Positions 13,242 through 20,970 of a stretch of DNA of 20,970 bases are shown one piece after another (position 1 is the stretch's first letter; the number at the start of each line of letters is the position of its first letter). A program made the position numbers and the translations under genes. The notes under the pieces are model-generated. The model had not been told where the DNA came from and did not search any database. It saw only the letters and a program-made list of their open reading frames with translations. Source of the stretch: EsbW-18 sp033811555 (lineage in GTDB: Bacteria; Patescibacteriota; Minisyncoccia; Phycocordibacterales; EsbW-18); assembly GCA_033811555.1 (NCBI GenBank), contig JAPXOG010000012.1, positions 1-20,970 of the forward strand, read 5' to 3'.

Positions 13242-16200
13242 TTACTTGTTTCCAAGTATTCGATGAGCTCGAGTCATATACTCAAGAATTGTCTCATCTT
13301 TTCTCCAAAAACCGCCTATTGGATCTATTCCCGCCTTCCTTCCTAGATCATGTATATATTCTTGGAATCTTGCCAAAGCACTACTTTCTCCGCTAGTATC
13401 AATTAGCATTTTTTCAAATTTTCGAGCACTTGTTTTTTGTAACGTTTTAAAAATTTCTGAATTTTTATACTCTTGTCCAAAAAACCATTGTAAATCCCTA
13501 TTATTTTGATGCTCTACATACTTTTCAAGCCCCAACCCAGATTTTATATCCCAATTCCGTGCTCCTCCGTCTTTTGCTACTTCTGCTGGTTGATTTGCTA
13601 TATCTGATTGACTGAGAGTATCTTCTATTAATGGCTCTGGAGAAAACTCATCTGATGAGTGGAATTCAACTGATGGTTGCTCGACAATAGATGAAATCCC
13701 TTCTGCCTCCTGTGCCCCAGGTAAATTTAATGTATCCCCAAAAGCTATTTTCGATTCATTGTTAAATACAAAATGACCGATACCCCCACCTTCATCTGGA
13801 ACATATGAAAGCGTATCACCTGCATGAACCAAATTAAGTTCAGATATTGGAACTATCCGCCCATCAGGAAGTTCGACTGTTGATTTCCCCCACGCCTCAG
13901 CAAATTCCGTTTTTGAAAGACCAATTTCCTCAGCAATACCTTTCGCAGAACTCCATATGTTCCCTCCTTCCATTATCTCAACTTTACTTATATTCAAAGG
14001 TATTTCAAAATTATCAGGGACTGATACTACGTCATCACCTGATACAGGCGTCGCTTCTGTAGTATTCATTCCCCAAGTTTTTATATCAGCTTCAGACGGC
14101 TCCATAACACCCGACTTAGAGTCAAGTACACCTGTGGAAGATCCATGCCAACCCAGTCCTTCTAGTGCTTCATTAGCCAAATGTTTCACAAAATAACCCG
14201 CCATACCAAAACCAGCTCCCATTATTGCCCCTCGAATCATCTGTTCTTTTAAAAATTTTTTCTTTGCTTCGTTTATTTTTTCTTCATGTAATCCCGTAAG
14301 TGCATCTAATCTCTGCAACAAAATTTTTCTGTGTTTTTTGTCTCCGAAATTTTCATGAGCTAATATAAACGTAGAAGCTTGACTTATTGCTTGAACAATA
14401 TCCAGTTGGTTTTTGAGTCGGTCTTCAAGCGCTCCGAAATTCATCTTACTTTCATAAATCTTTTCTTCAGTATAATGAATTCGCCCTTCAAGCTGAGATA
14501 TTAGTTTTGCTCTTTTTGCTTCGTCAGGCTCTCTATATATGCGCTTTATTAGAAGATCTATTTTCTTCTTTGAAGATTCAGCATCGATTATGTTTTCGGC
14601 AGTTGATCCTGTATCTTTTATACCGCGACGAGCTCCCGCCTGTTTCTGCTTTAGTGTCTCAAAAGCTCGTCGTCTAGCTATAAATCCTCCAATACCTGCA
14701 GCTGCAAGTGGGACCCCGATAAGTCCTAATAAAGAGCTAGTAATTGTGCGAGTTGCAAAACCTGCACCAAAATAAATTCCTCTCTCAGTCACGACATCTT
14801 TTAACACTCTTTTCCATGCTTTTACATCGGCAATTTTCTGTATTTGTGCTTCTGCATCCGGGTGGGTTGTAAATAGTTGATCCATACGCACTCTTGCGTC
14901 TATGGAATTCATCTCATAAGCTATTTCTAACTTAGACATATCTTTTCTTTCAAGGAGCCTGAACATGTTATCTCGTGCATTGTAGTATCTTTTTTCTGCG
15001 TCCTCATATTGCTTACGCTCTGAAGAAGAAGCCGTTTCTCTTTCCCATTCTGTAGGAATATTCGTATATGCGTGAGCAGCTTCATTAAATAAACGTACAA
15101 TTTCTTCTTCCTTTTTATTCTCTGGTTGAAATCCGAATGTATAGATCACCTCTAGTTTTCCGTCTTTATCAAATGTAGCATCAAGGCCTACTTCTCGTGT
15201 CCCGACAACCAATTTTTCTATAATATCCCTAAATTGATCTATACCAGATTTTAACAAATCTAACGCTATTTCTTGTTCAAAATTAGCTATTCTAAAACCT
15301 TTTGTAGCAGATCGATAAGACCGGCCGATTCCATTCCAAATAAGCCCAAAGAAACCTGTTTTTTTATCTTCACTGGCCCTACGAGCTGTTTCTTCTTCTT
15401 TATCCCTACGAGCTAAAGCTTCCTCTTTTATCTTACCCAATATAATCTGATATAAATTTTCTAATACTAATGCCTTTTGTCCTATAGAAAGTTCACTATA
15501 TCCAGGTACTGATTCAAGATCTTCCTCTTTAATACCAACGAACATTTTTTCAAATTTTTCGATTAACTTACGTAAATTCTCTTCAGCTAACTTATCTATC
15601 TCCTCTCTATGTACCTCCGACTCTTCTTCTAAGTTTATTGTTGGAACTTCTACGCTCGCTGACAGTAATACTTCTCTCGCTTTCTTACGAATACCCAAAG
15701 CTCTAGTGAAATTTCCTTGAAGTAGCTCCCACATAAATCTAAATTTAGCAACCCTATCCTCTGGAGCGGAGTGCTCTATATTGTTTTTGATATCTTGAAG
15801 AATTTCAATCATTTTTTTTGTCTCCATCTTCTTTCCACTTGTAGTTGAAACCACCTCAAAATCACTGAGCACAGATATGAGTTCCTCAACTGTACGAGCA
15901 TTGTTTACCCTTGAAGACATCTCTTCTTGAGTATTTCCCTCTCCTTCAGGTTGTGGAGCCAATTCTGGTTGTTCTAATACTTCTGGTTTTTTATCTGGGT
16001 TTTTTTCCTCTCTTTCTGGATTTATAGGCTCCGGTTCTTCTTTTTTAGATTCTCCAGTATCTGCAACCTTAGGTTGAGATTCTGATAGTTGATTAAGTAT
16101 TTTATCTCTTGTTCCTTCTAGTTTTCGTAACAGTTTTTCTTTGGCAGCAAGCTCACTTTCTATGTCTATTCCTACTGCAAAGTAGCGGCCGCCTTTCGCT

Positions 16201-16478
16201 GCTTTTTCAAGTTCATTCATTTCGGATATGACAGTTGCTATTTCTTCTTTAATAAGTATTAAATTTCTTCTCCACTCTAGTTTACGTAATTGGTTTTCGA
16301 GAGCGACAATCTCGCTGTGTATATCTCTGCCATGATCTTTATAGGAGTGACCTTTTTCTTCATTTTCAAGATCTTTAATATTGGATCTGACTGCGGTTAT
16401 TCTATCATCTAATAAATCATTATCTTCTGGTATGCCAGCGGATTCTTCTGATTGTTGATTCAGGGGTTTTTCTATCAT
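13242..16478 (-). CDS. Giant coiled-coil membrane protein of unknown function, with internal tandem repeat
   Basis: A 1078-residue protein not assigned to any family. The N-terminus carries two tandem copies of a 53-residue coiled-coil unit (about 26-77 and 79-130, with DIxSExxAxExxLRKLE in both). A proline- and glutamate-rich linker (about 135-190) follows, then long charged helices. Two glycine-rich hydrophobic segments (about 567-601 and 748-768) may cross the membrane. After them, 832-893 vaguely recalls a LysM-type repeat (GNIWSSAKGIAEEIG ... HAGDTLSYVP). The C-terminal 130 residues look like a compact helical domain. It starts 29 bases after the map stop, with TATAAA or TACTAT boxes upstream, and precedes the ATPase by 76 bases. 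It may be a scaffold or partner of that ATPase; that is inference from position. Confidence 0.85.
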   Translation of the reverse strand: MIEKPLNQQSEESAGIPEDNDLLDDRITAVRSNIKDLENEEKGHSYKDHGRDIHSEIVALENQLRKLEWRRNLILIKEEIATVISEMNELEKAAKGGRYFAVGIDIESELAAKEKLLRKLEGTRDKILNQLSESQPKVADTGESKKEEPEPINPEREEKNPDKKPEVLEQPELAPQPEGEGNTQEEMSSRVNNARTVEELISVLSDFEVVSTTSGKKMETKKMIEILQDIKNNIEHSAPEDRVAKFRFMWELLQGNFTRALGIRKKAREVLLSASVEVPTINLEEESEVHREEIDKLAEENLRKLIEKFEKMFVGIKEEDLESVPGYSELSIGQKALVLENLYQIILGKIKEEALARRDKEEETARRASEDKKTGFFGLIWNGIGRSYRSATKGFRIANFEQEIALDLLKSGIDQFRDIIEKLVVGTREVGLDATFDKDGKLEVIYTFGFQPENKKEEEIVRLFNEAAHAYTNIPTEWERETASSSERKQYEDAEKRYYNARDNMFRLLERKDMSKLEIAYEMNSIDARVRMDQLFTTHPDAEAQIQKIADVKAWKRVLKDVVTERGIYFGAGFATRTITSSLLGLIGVPLAAAGIGGFIARRRAFETLKQKQAGARRGIKDTGSTAENIIDAESSKKKIDLLIKRIYREPDEAKRAKLISQLEGRIHYTEEKIYESKMNFGALEDRLKNQLDIVQAISQASTFILAHENFGDKKHRKILLQRLDALTGLHEEKINEAKKKFLKEQMIRGAIMGAGFGMAGYFVKHLANEALEGLGWHGSSTGVLDSKSGVMEPSEADIKTWGMNTTEATPVSGDDVVSVPDNFEIPLNISKVEIMEGGNIWSSAKGIAEEIGLSKTEFAEAWGKSTVELPDGRIVPISELNLVHAGDTLSYVPDEGGGIGHFVFNNESKIAFGDTLNLPGAQEAEGISSIVEQPSVEFHSSDEFSPEPLIEDTLSQSDIANQPAEVAKDGGARNWDIKSGLGLEKYVEHQNNRDLQWFFGQEYKNSEIFKTLQKTSARKFEKMLIDTSGESSALARFQEYIHDLGRKAGIDPIGGFWRKDETILEYMTRAHRILGNK

Positions 16479-16507
16479 AAATATAGATCTTTATAGTAAT
16501 AATATTA

Positions 16508-17272
16508 TTATACAGTCAAAATCTCCGGGTCGCCATCTGTAATTACTATAGTATGTTCAAACTGTGCACAGCGAGCCCCATCGACTGTTTTATATGTCCA
16601 ACCGTCGTCCGATAATACTACTTCACCGCTACCCTCAGAAATTATCGGTTCTATGGTTATAATCATTCCGGGCTTTAATTCAATACCCTTTTCCTTACGA
16701 AAAATATGAAAAATAAGAGGTTCTTCATGAACTGAGTGCCCAACGCCATGACCTCCAAGATCAGGGACAACCGAATATCCTTCTTTTTCTACATACGGCT
16801 CTATAGTTCGCCCTATATCTCCAACAAACGCTCCTCCTAGCGCAACCGCAATACCTCGCGCAAGTGCTTCACGCGTCACCTGCATAAGACGCTTCGCCTT
16901 TGCATCTATTGCACCTACTGGCACAGTTACGCACATATCTGCTATACGACCTTTGTGTGTTAACCCTGCATCCAAACTCACAATATCTCCTTCTTTCAAA
17001 ATCCTGTCAGGAGTCGGAATACCATGTACTGCTTCATCATTTATAGACACACACAGCGTTGCAGGAAACGGTTTGCGTGCTCCAAATGGCTTATAATGCA
17101 AAAATGACGGCGTATCTCCGCCGTCTCGAATTAAGTGTTCTGCTAAATCATTTAGTTCTTGAGTTGAAACTCCTGGAGCCACCTTAGCAGACACCTCTCT
17201 CATAACTTTCGCGAGTCGTCTACCTGCTTCACGCACCAGAGTAATGTCTTCTTGAGACTTTATTAATGACAT
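16508..17272 (-). CDS. map: Methionine aminopeptidase, type I
   Basis: It removes the starting methionine from new proteins using two metal ions. In the 254 residues all expected ligands are visible: Asp101 (SLDAG), Asp112 (IADM), His175 (GGHGVGH), Glu208 (TIEPII) and Glu239 (AQFEHTI), plus substrate-side His83 (EAVHGIP) and His182. No N-terminal zinc-finger extension, so the simple bacterial form. The start lies 3 bases after the adk stop, so translation is probably coupled; no Shine-Dalgarno is seen. The secY-adk-map order is the classical end of the spc operon. In many bacteria infA and rpmJ follow; here the giant membrane protein gene follows instead. Confidence 0.97.
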   Translation of the reverse strand: MSLIKSQEDITLVREAGRRLAKVMREVSAKVAPGVSTQELNDLAEHLIRDGGDTPSFLHYKPFGARKPFPATLCVSINDEAVHGIPTPDRILKEGDIVSLDAGLTHKGRIADMCVTVPVGAIDAKAKRLMQVTREALARGIAVALGGAFVGDIGRTIEPYVEKEGYSVVPDLGGHGVGHSVHEEPLIFHIFRKEKGIELKPGMIITIEPIISEGSGEVVLSDDGWTYKTVDGARCAQFEHTIVITDGDPEILTV

Positions 17273-17275
17273 ACA

Positions 17276-17842
17276 CTACGCAAGAGCTAAAAGTATGTTC
17301 TCGTGAATCTCTTCAACACTACCTTCGCCGTCTACCTCAAGAAGCACCCCTTGTTCTTTGAAAAAAGCAAGAGAATCTCTTGTGTTTTCACCATACTCAG
17401 TAAGGCGTTTTTTAATAACTTCTTCGCTATCATCAAAGCGCTTTTCAATAGACGCTCGCTTATTCAGACGATCGTAAAGCTCTTCTTCTGATATAACCAA
17501 ATACACAACCGTATACATGCGTTTCATATACTGCATCACCTCATTAAAAAGTTGGGCCTCTTCAAATTTACGCACAGCACCATCAAAAATAATTCCCTTA
17601 CCATGACCTAGATTAAAGAGTTCAGATATCCAAAGATATGACACTATCCAATGCGGCACTAAAAGTCCTTGGTTCATGTCTTCAAGAATATCTTTTCCTA
17701 TGTCAGGATGTGAAAGCGCTAGCTCTCGTAATTTACCAGATGCTGAGAATACTGGAAATCCGATCTTTTCTGATAATAATTTTGCCTGTGTTCCCTTGCC
17801 AGAGCCCGGCTTACCTAAAACGACGATTGTGTTGTACTTCAT
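17276..17842 (-). CDS. adk: Adenylate kinase, short form with altered AMP-site motif
   Basis: It interconverts ATP + AMP and 2 ADP. The P-loop GKPGSGKGTQ is at 10-19, followed by FSASGKLREL (AMP-side helix) and the KRFDDSEEVIKKRLTEY pattern with DD and arginines. At 188 residues it has a short lid without zinc cysteines. The usual DGFPRTxxQA is FDGAVRKFEEAQ: the Arg is kept but Phe-Pro and the Thr are replaced, so specificity could differ from a standard Adk. A TATACT box lies 6 bases before ATG 17842, so the adk-map message may be leaderless even though the genes follow secY. Position between secY and map strongly supports the name. Confidence 0.9.
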   Translation of the reverse strand: MKYNTIVVLGKPGSGKGTQAKLLSEKIGFPVFSASGKLRELALSHPDIGKDILEDMNQGLLVPHWIVSYLWISELFNLGHGKGIIFDGAVRKFEEAQLFNEVMQYMKRMYTVVYLVISEEELYDRLNKRASIEKRFDDSEEVIKKRLTEYGENTRDSLAFFKEQGVLLEVDGEGSVEEIHENILLALA

Positions 17843-17848
17843 ACATAT

Positions 17849-17854
17849 AGTATA
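17849..17854 (-). promoter_or_regulatory. -10 box of adk-map, leaderless arrangement
   Basis: TATACT on the minus strand with 6 bases before the adk ATG at 17842. No good -35 is seen. Confidence 0.5.
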
Positions 17855-17880
17855 TAGTAAAAATCCAAAATACGAACATC

Positions 17881-17917
17881 AAAACCTACAAGAAAACGAG
17901 TCTAAAAGATAGGTTTT
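17881..17917 (-). terminator. Inverted repeat after secY, weak terminator candidate
   Basis: AAAACCTA (minus, 17917-17910) and TAGGTTTT (17888-17881) pair over 8 bp with a 21-base loop. It lies between secY and the adk promoter. The large loop and short T-run make termination uncertain. Confidence 0.3.
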
Positions 17918-17928
17918 CCCAATCCTCG

Positions 17929-17947
17929 AGGTTTAACCTTAGTATTC
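17929..17947. repeat. Palindromic intergenic motif, copy B
   Basis: AGGTTTAACCTTAGTATTC, matching 10348-10366 at 18 of 19 bases. This copy overlaps the last codons and stop of secY (stop at 17939-17941). Confidence 0.6.
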
Positions 17948-19210
17948 GCGAAGAGTTACTTGAGCTTCTATTTTCTTCACTAAATCGATGATGACCGAAA
18001 CAACTATCAAAAGTCCTGTACCTCCGATTGCTACTGAAGTGATACCTGTGGCTGTCTGCATAATAAGTGGAAGAACAGCTATAAGTCCAAGAAACAATGC
18101 ACCCAAAAGAGTCAGTCGTGTCAAAATGTTGCCTATATGCGTTGCGGTTGAGGTTCCGGGACGAACTCCTGGTATAAAAGCACCGCTTCTCTGTAGATTC
18201 TTAGAGATAGCATCTGGATCAAACGTAATTGCTGTATAAAAGTACGTGAACAGAAACACCAAAATAAAATATGAAGCACCGTATAAAAATAAGTTATTAA
18301 GAAATCCGTTAACAAATCCTACTATAGACTGCACAATATTATTTTGAATACCTGATAGGAAATTAGCTATCATACCAGGGAATGACAGAATGGAGAGTGC
18401 AAAAATTATAGGCATCACACCCGCCTGATTGACTCTCAAAGGAAGATACGTTGAAACTCCTCCGTAAACCTTGTTACCACGAATCTGCTTTGCATACGTA
18501 ATCGGAATCGGACGTTCTGCCTCAGTAATAATCACAACACCTAGAATTATTATTAGTGCAACAACAAGAAACGCTACGTATACAGGGATCTGTTCGGGTG
18601 TAAATGAAAACACAAGTTGTGAAATAGCGCCAGGCAATCTGGATACTATACCTGCAAAAATGATAAGTGATGTACCATTACCGATACCAAACTCTGATAT
18701 CAGCTCTCCTAGCCACATCATAAGAATTGAACCTGCAACAATTACTGTAATATTTGTCACTAATTCAAGCGAAGAAAGACCTGAGATAACACCATTACGC
18801 TGAAGCAAAAGAATAAAACCAAATCCGGAAAGAGCAGCAAGAGGTACAGTCAAAATCCTAGAGTATTGCGACACTCGTTTGCGTCCTGCTTGCCCTTCTT
18901 CGTGATACATCGCTTTAAGGCGTGGAGACAATATGGTAAGCAACTGCATTATGATTGAACCCGTAATATAAGGACCAACTCCAAGCATCACTATAGAAAG
19001 TCCAGAAAGACCTCCTCCTGAAAACAGGTTCAAAAGACCGAAAAACTGGTTACTTGAAAAAAACTGAGATAGCGCATTAGTATCAACTCCTGGAATTGGT
19101 ATTGATGCAAATACACGAGTAAGAGCAAGAACACCCAATACAAATAAAATACGTGAGCGTAGCTGTTTGTCTCCGATAATAATTTTTATTTTGTTTACAA
19201 AATCGAGCAT
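17939..19210 (-). CDS. secY: Preprotein translocase subunit SecY
   Basis: Channel subunit of the Sec translocon, which exports and inserts membrane proteins. A 423-residue protein with ten hydrophobic segments. Family signatures are RIPIPG-like SIPIPGVDTNAL, LNLFSGGGLSGLSIVMLGVGPYI, the conserved cytosolic loop with EEGQAGRKRVSQYSR, ITEAERPIPITYAKQIRG, and FTYFYTAITFDPDAISKNLQ. The start is placed at ATG 19210 (MLDFVNK), 4 bases after the rplO stop; the frame is open up to 19276, but that would overlap rplO by 62 bases and add a non-family N-terminus. It sits in spc order between rplO and adk. Confidence 0.97.
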   Translation of the reverse strand: MLDFVNKIKIIIGDKQLRSRILFVLGVLALTRVFASIPIPGVDTNALSQFFSSNQFFGLLNLFSGGGLSGLSIVMLGVGPYITGSIIMQLLTILSPRLKAMYHEEGQAGRKRVSQYSRILTVPLAALSGFGFILLLQRNGVISGLSSLELVTNITVIVAGSILMMWLGELISEFGIGNGTSLIIFAGIVSRLPGAISQLVFSFTPEQIPVYVAFLVVALIIILGVVIITEAERPIPITYAKQIRGNKVYGGVSTYLPLRVNQAGVMPIIFALSILSFPGMIANFLSGIQNNIVQSIVGFVNGFLNNLFLYGASYFILVFLFTYFYTAITFDPDAISKNLQRSGAFIPGVRPGTSTATHIGNILTRLTLLGALFLGLIAVLPLIMQTATGITSVAIGGTGLLIVVSVIIDLVKKIEAQVTLREY

Positions 19211-19214
19211 AGCA

Positions 19215-19664
19215 CTATGCAACTGATCCACCTGCCTTTTCAATTGCTTCTTTAGCCTTCGCAGAGATTGAGACACCTGAAACAGTTAGCTTTTTTGAGA
19301 CAGAATTGGATCCTAAAATCTTTATGTTCGGTACAACGCCTCTTCTCGTACGAACTAGTTTTTTCTCAACAATTGTTGCCAACGATACTACTTCTCCAGG
19401 AGCAAATGCTTTATCAATCACACGAATGTCCACCGCTATTGCTCGTGCGCGAGAACCGACAGCACTCGTTGCTCGATGCTTGTTGTGTCCGCGACGCTTC
19501 GGAATTTTTTTGATCATGTCACGAAACTCTGGACGAATGCGATGTCCTGCGCGCGCCTTCTGGCCCTTCGTTCCACGCCCAGAAGTTTTTCCGCGTTTAC
19601 CGCCTCGTCCAACACGACGTGCTTTCTTGTTTGGGTTTTTTCTTTTTAGTTCATGAAATTGCAT
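19215..19664 (-). CDS. rplO: 50S ribosomal protein L15 (uL15)
   Basis: A 149-residue large-subunit protein. It shows the starting HELKRKNPNKKARRVGRG, the glycine/arginine-rich extension (GKTSGRGTKGQKARAG) that threads into 23S rRNA, and the C-terminal globular part ending VSISAKAKEAIEKAGGSV. It follows rpsE after only 35 bases; in most bacteria rpmD (L30) lies between them, and there is no space for it here. No Shine-Dalgarno. secY begins 4 bases after its stop. Confidence 0.97.
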   Translation of the reverse strand: MQFHELKRKNPNKKARRVGRGGKRGKTSGRGTKGQKARAGHRIRPEFRDMIKKIPKRRGHNKHRATSAVGSRARAIAVDIRVIDKAFAPGEVVSLATIVEKKLVRTRRGVVPNIKILGSNSVSKKLTVSGVSISAKAKEAIEKAGGSVA

Positions 19665-19699
19665 GATAGTGAAAACAGAGAATTATATATTTGAAAAAA

Positions 19700-20347
19700 T
19701 TAACCTTTTTTCACACGCGGCGCTCTTGGTTTTTGTAGTTGCGACAGAGCTTTAATTGTAGCAAACGCATTATTTAGTTTATTGTGGCTTCGTGAAAGAA
19801 TTTTTGCTCCAACTCCTAATAGACCTGCTAGTTCAAGCACATCTCTCACTGCTCCTCCTGCAATAATACCGCGACCTGGTGCAGGATATAGCTTCACCAC
19901 TCCACTTGAATACTTTGCTTGTACTTCATGAGGAATTGAGTTCTGCTCGGTTTTAGCAATTTCTATTTTATGCTTCAGAGCTGTGCGATACGCTTTTTCA
20001 ACCGCAAGTGCTGTGTCACTTGCTTTGCCCAACCCCACTCCAACTTGCCCTCTATGGTTACCAGCAACCACACATACCGAAAAAGAAAACCTTCGTCCTC
20101 CGGCTACAACTCGCGTAACGCGACGTATATCTATAATACGCTGATCAAACTCGGGTTTAACTCGTTCTGTTCGTGCACGAGGACGACGCCGTGGATTCTT
20201 TTGTAGTCGCGCGCCTTGTTTATTTTGGGGAGTTGCTTCCTCAAAGGAATCACTACCTTCAGAAGCGTCGATGTCATTATCTAACGCATCTGCTATAGAG
20301 TCGTTTATTTCTAGTTCATTTTCTTTTTTAAGTATCTCGTCTGACAT
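19700..20347 (-). CDS. rpsE: 30S ribosomal protein S5 (uS5) with acidic N-terminal extension
   Basis: A 215-residue small-subunit protein linked to decoding fidelity. The S5 core starts about residue 65 (EFDQRIIDIRRVTRVVAGGRR) and includes GNHRGQVGVGLGKASD and PAPGRGIIAGGAVRDVLELAG. Residues 1-45 are an extra acidic stretch (ELEINDSIADALDNDIDASE), followed by a basic patch (RLQKNPRRRPRARTERVK); common S5 proteins are about 165 residues long. No other ATG lies near the core in a better position, so the extension is probably real. Its place between rplR and rplO is the usual one. Confidence 0.96.
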   Translation of the reverse strand: MSDEILKKENELEINDSIADALDNDIDASEGSDSFEEATPQNKQGARLQKNPRRRPRARTERVKPEFDQRIIDIRRVTRVVAGGRRFSFSVCVVAGNHRGQVGVGLGKASDTALAVEKAYRTALKHKIEIAKTEQNSIPHEVQAKYSSGVVKLYPAPGRGIIAGGAVRDVLELAGLLGVGAKILSRSHNKLNNAFATIKALSQLQKPRAPRVKKG

Positions 20348-20390
20348 ATATTAAAATTGGAAGTTTGTGAAAGTATTCTCTGTAATTATT

Positions 20391-20735
20391 TTAAAACTGT
20401 AACCCTCCTTCTCGCGCTCCACTCGCAACCTCTGCTACATTGCCCGTGTATGAAAATCCGCCTCTATCAAAAACTACTTTTATAATTCCTTTCTGCTTTG
20501 CCTCTTCCGCCAACCTTACACCAAGTGCATGAGCATTTTCCCGAGGCTTCCCTTTCATACCTCGTGTTGAGCCAGATAAAATCGTCTCACCTTTAACATC
20601 ATCTATCATCTGCACCGATAAGTAACGATTGGAGCGAAACACAGCAAGACGAGGACGATCGTTTGTGCCTGAAATCTTTGCACGAATACGTGCTTTGCGT
20701 CGAATGCGTTTTTCTTTTTTAATATTGCTACTCAT
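20391..20735 (-). CDS. rplR: 50S ribosomal protein L18 (uL18)
   Basis: A 114-residue protein that binds 5S rRNA. Signatures are the basic N-terminus KKEKRIRRKARIRAKISGT, RPRLAVFRSNRYLSVQMID, AHALGVRLAEEAKQKGI and VVFDRGGFSYTGNVAEVA, ending GAREGGLQF. Length is normal. ATG 20735 follows an A-rich stretch without a Shine-Dalgarno. Spacing is 45 bases from rplF and 43 bases to rpsE. Confidence 0.96.
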   Translation of the reverse strand: MSSNIKKEKRIRRKARIRAKISGTNDRPRLAVFRSNRYLSVQMIDDVKGETILSGSTRGMKGKPRENAHALGVRLAEEAKQKGIIKVVFDRGGFSYTGNVAEVASGAREGGLQF

Positions 20736-20780
20736 GTTTTTGTTTTCTTTTTTTACTTATTACCATCCACCGCAATTCTT

Positions 20781-20970
20781 CTACGCAGCACGCTTACCTT
20801 CCTTTCGTCGAACGACTTCTCCATCATATCGGAATCCCTTACCTTTGTAGGGCTCTGGTTTTTTAAGAGCACGAAGCTTAGCCGAAAACTGTCCAACTTG
20901 TTCCTTGTCTATTCCTTGTATTGTCGTGATATTTTTTTCAGATGTAACCGTAAGTCCATCAGGGATAGTC
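20781..20970 (-). CDS. rplF: 50S ribosomal protein L6 (uL6), C-terminal part only
   Basis: The frame is open from the window edge to TAG at 20781-20783, giving about 62 residues. It reads TIPDGLTVTSEKNITTIQGI, then DKEQVGQFSAKLRALKKPEPYKGKGFRYDGEVVRRKEGK split across the end of the protein. The PYKGKGxRYxGExVRRKxGK ending is the L6 signature contacting 23S rRNA. The start lies outside the window. It is the first visible gene of the spc-type operon. Confidence 0.95.
   Translation of the reverse strand, partial: TIPDGLTVTSEKNITTIQGIDKEQVGQFSAKLRALKKPEPYKGKGFRYDGEVVRRKEGKRAA

Noticed and set aside
13227..13262. Third, degenerate copy of the AACCTTA...GTATTCG motif at the end of the giant protein gene
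   Set aside because: The palindrome is broken and about 11 bases intervene; similarity may be chance.
16488..16507. Palindrome TAATAATATTATTA between map and the giant protein gene
   Set aside because: Simple AT sequence of low information; no evidence for a site.
19211..19276. Longer secY frame starting at 19276
   Set aside because: It would overlap rplO by 62 bases and adds an N-terminus not seen in SecY; ATG 19210 lies 4 bases after the rplO stop.

Overview
The window looks like a piece of a Patescibacteria / Candidate Phyla Radiation (CPR) genome, probably on the Parcubacteria side. The main reasons are a ribosomal spc-type operon in which rpsE is followed directly by rplO with no room for rpmD (L30 is known to be missing in CPR), almost no Shine-Dalgarno sequences, an enlarged nucleoside diphosphate kinase, and the large VirD4/HerA-like ATPase and giant coiled-coil membrane protein often met in such genomes. 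Stops are standard (table 11): the housekeeping genes read through with no internal UGA, which argues against Gracilibacteria/Absconditabacteria. The call is by recognition of protein families, not by any search.

Layout. 1-1818 (minus): ftsH, cut at its C-terminus by the window edge. 1905-2213 (minus): small three-helix membrane protein with a canonical promoter and a strong Shine-Dalgarno. 2306-3233 (plus): the trans-translation pair smpB and ssrA (tmRNA) with a terminator. 3234-5198 (plus): a secreted beta-propeller-like + NlpC/P60 peptidase with a long leader and a strong terminator; its composition differs from its neighbours. 5451-6705 (plus): infC, rpmI, rplT and a terminator. 6814-9342 (minus): a SLOG/LOG-like Rossmann protein, a beta-CASP metallo-beta-lactamase RNase (with a 10-N assembly gap) and a YjdF/DUF2238-like membrane protein. 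9343-9716: a 374-base intergenic region with several hairpins. 9717-10301 (minus): ndk. 10409-13165 (minus): VirD4/HerA-like ATPase. 13242-16478 (minus): 1078-residue coiled-coil membrane protein. 16508-20970 (minus, transcribed from high to low coordinates): rplF (partial), rplR, rpsE, rplO, secY, adk, map.

How the genes work together. Most of the window is translation and protein fate: ribosomal proteins, initiation factor IF-3, ribosome rescue (SmpB-tmRNA), methionine removal (Map), membrane insertion (SecY) and membrane quality control (FtsH, the usual protease for tmRNA-tagged and membrane substrates). Adk and Ndk handle nucleotide phosphates, which matters in a cell with little biosynthesis. 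The parts that may hold less-described biology are the secreted propeller-peptidase, the ATPase/giant membrane protein pair, the hairpin cluster at 9375-9506, a palindromic intergenic motif present twice, and -10 boxes so close to start codons that several mRNAs are probably leaderless.
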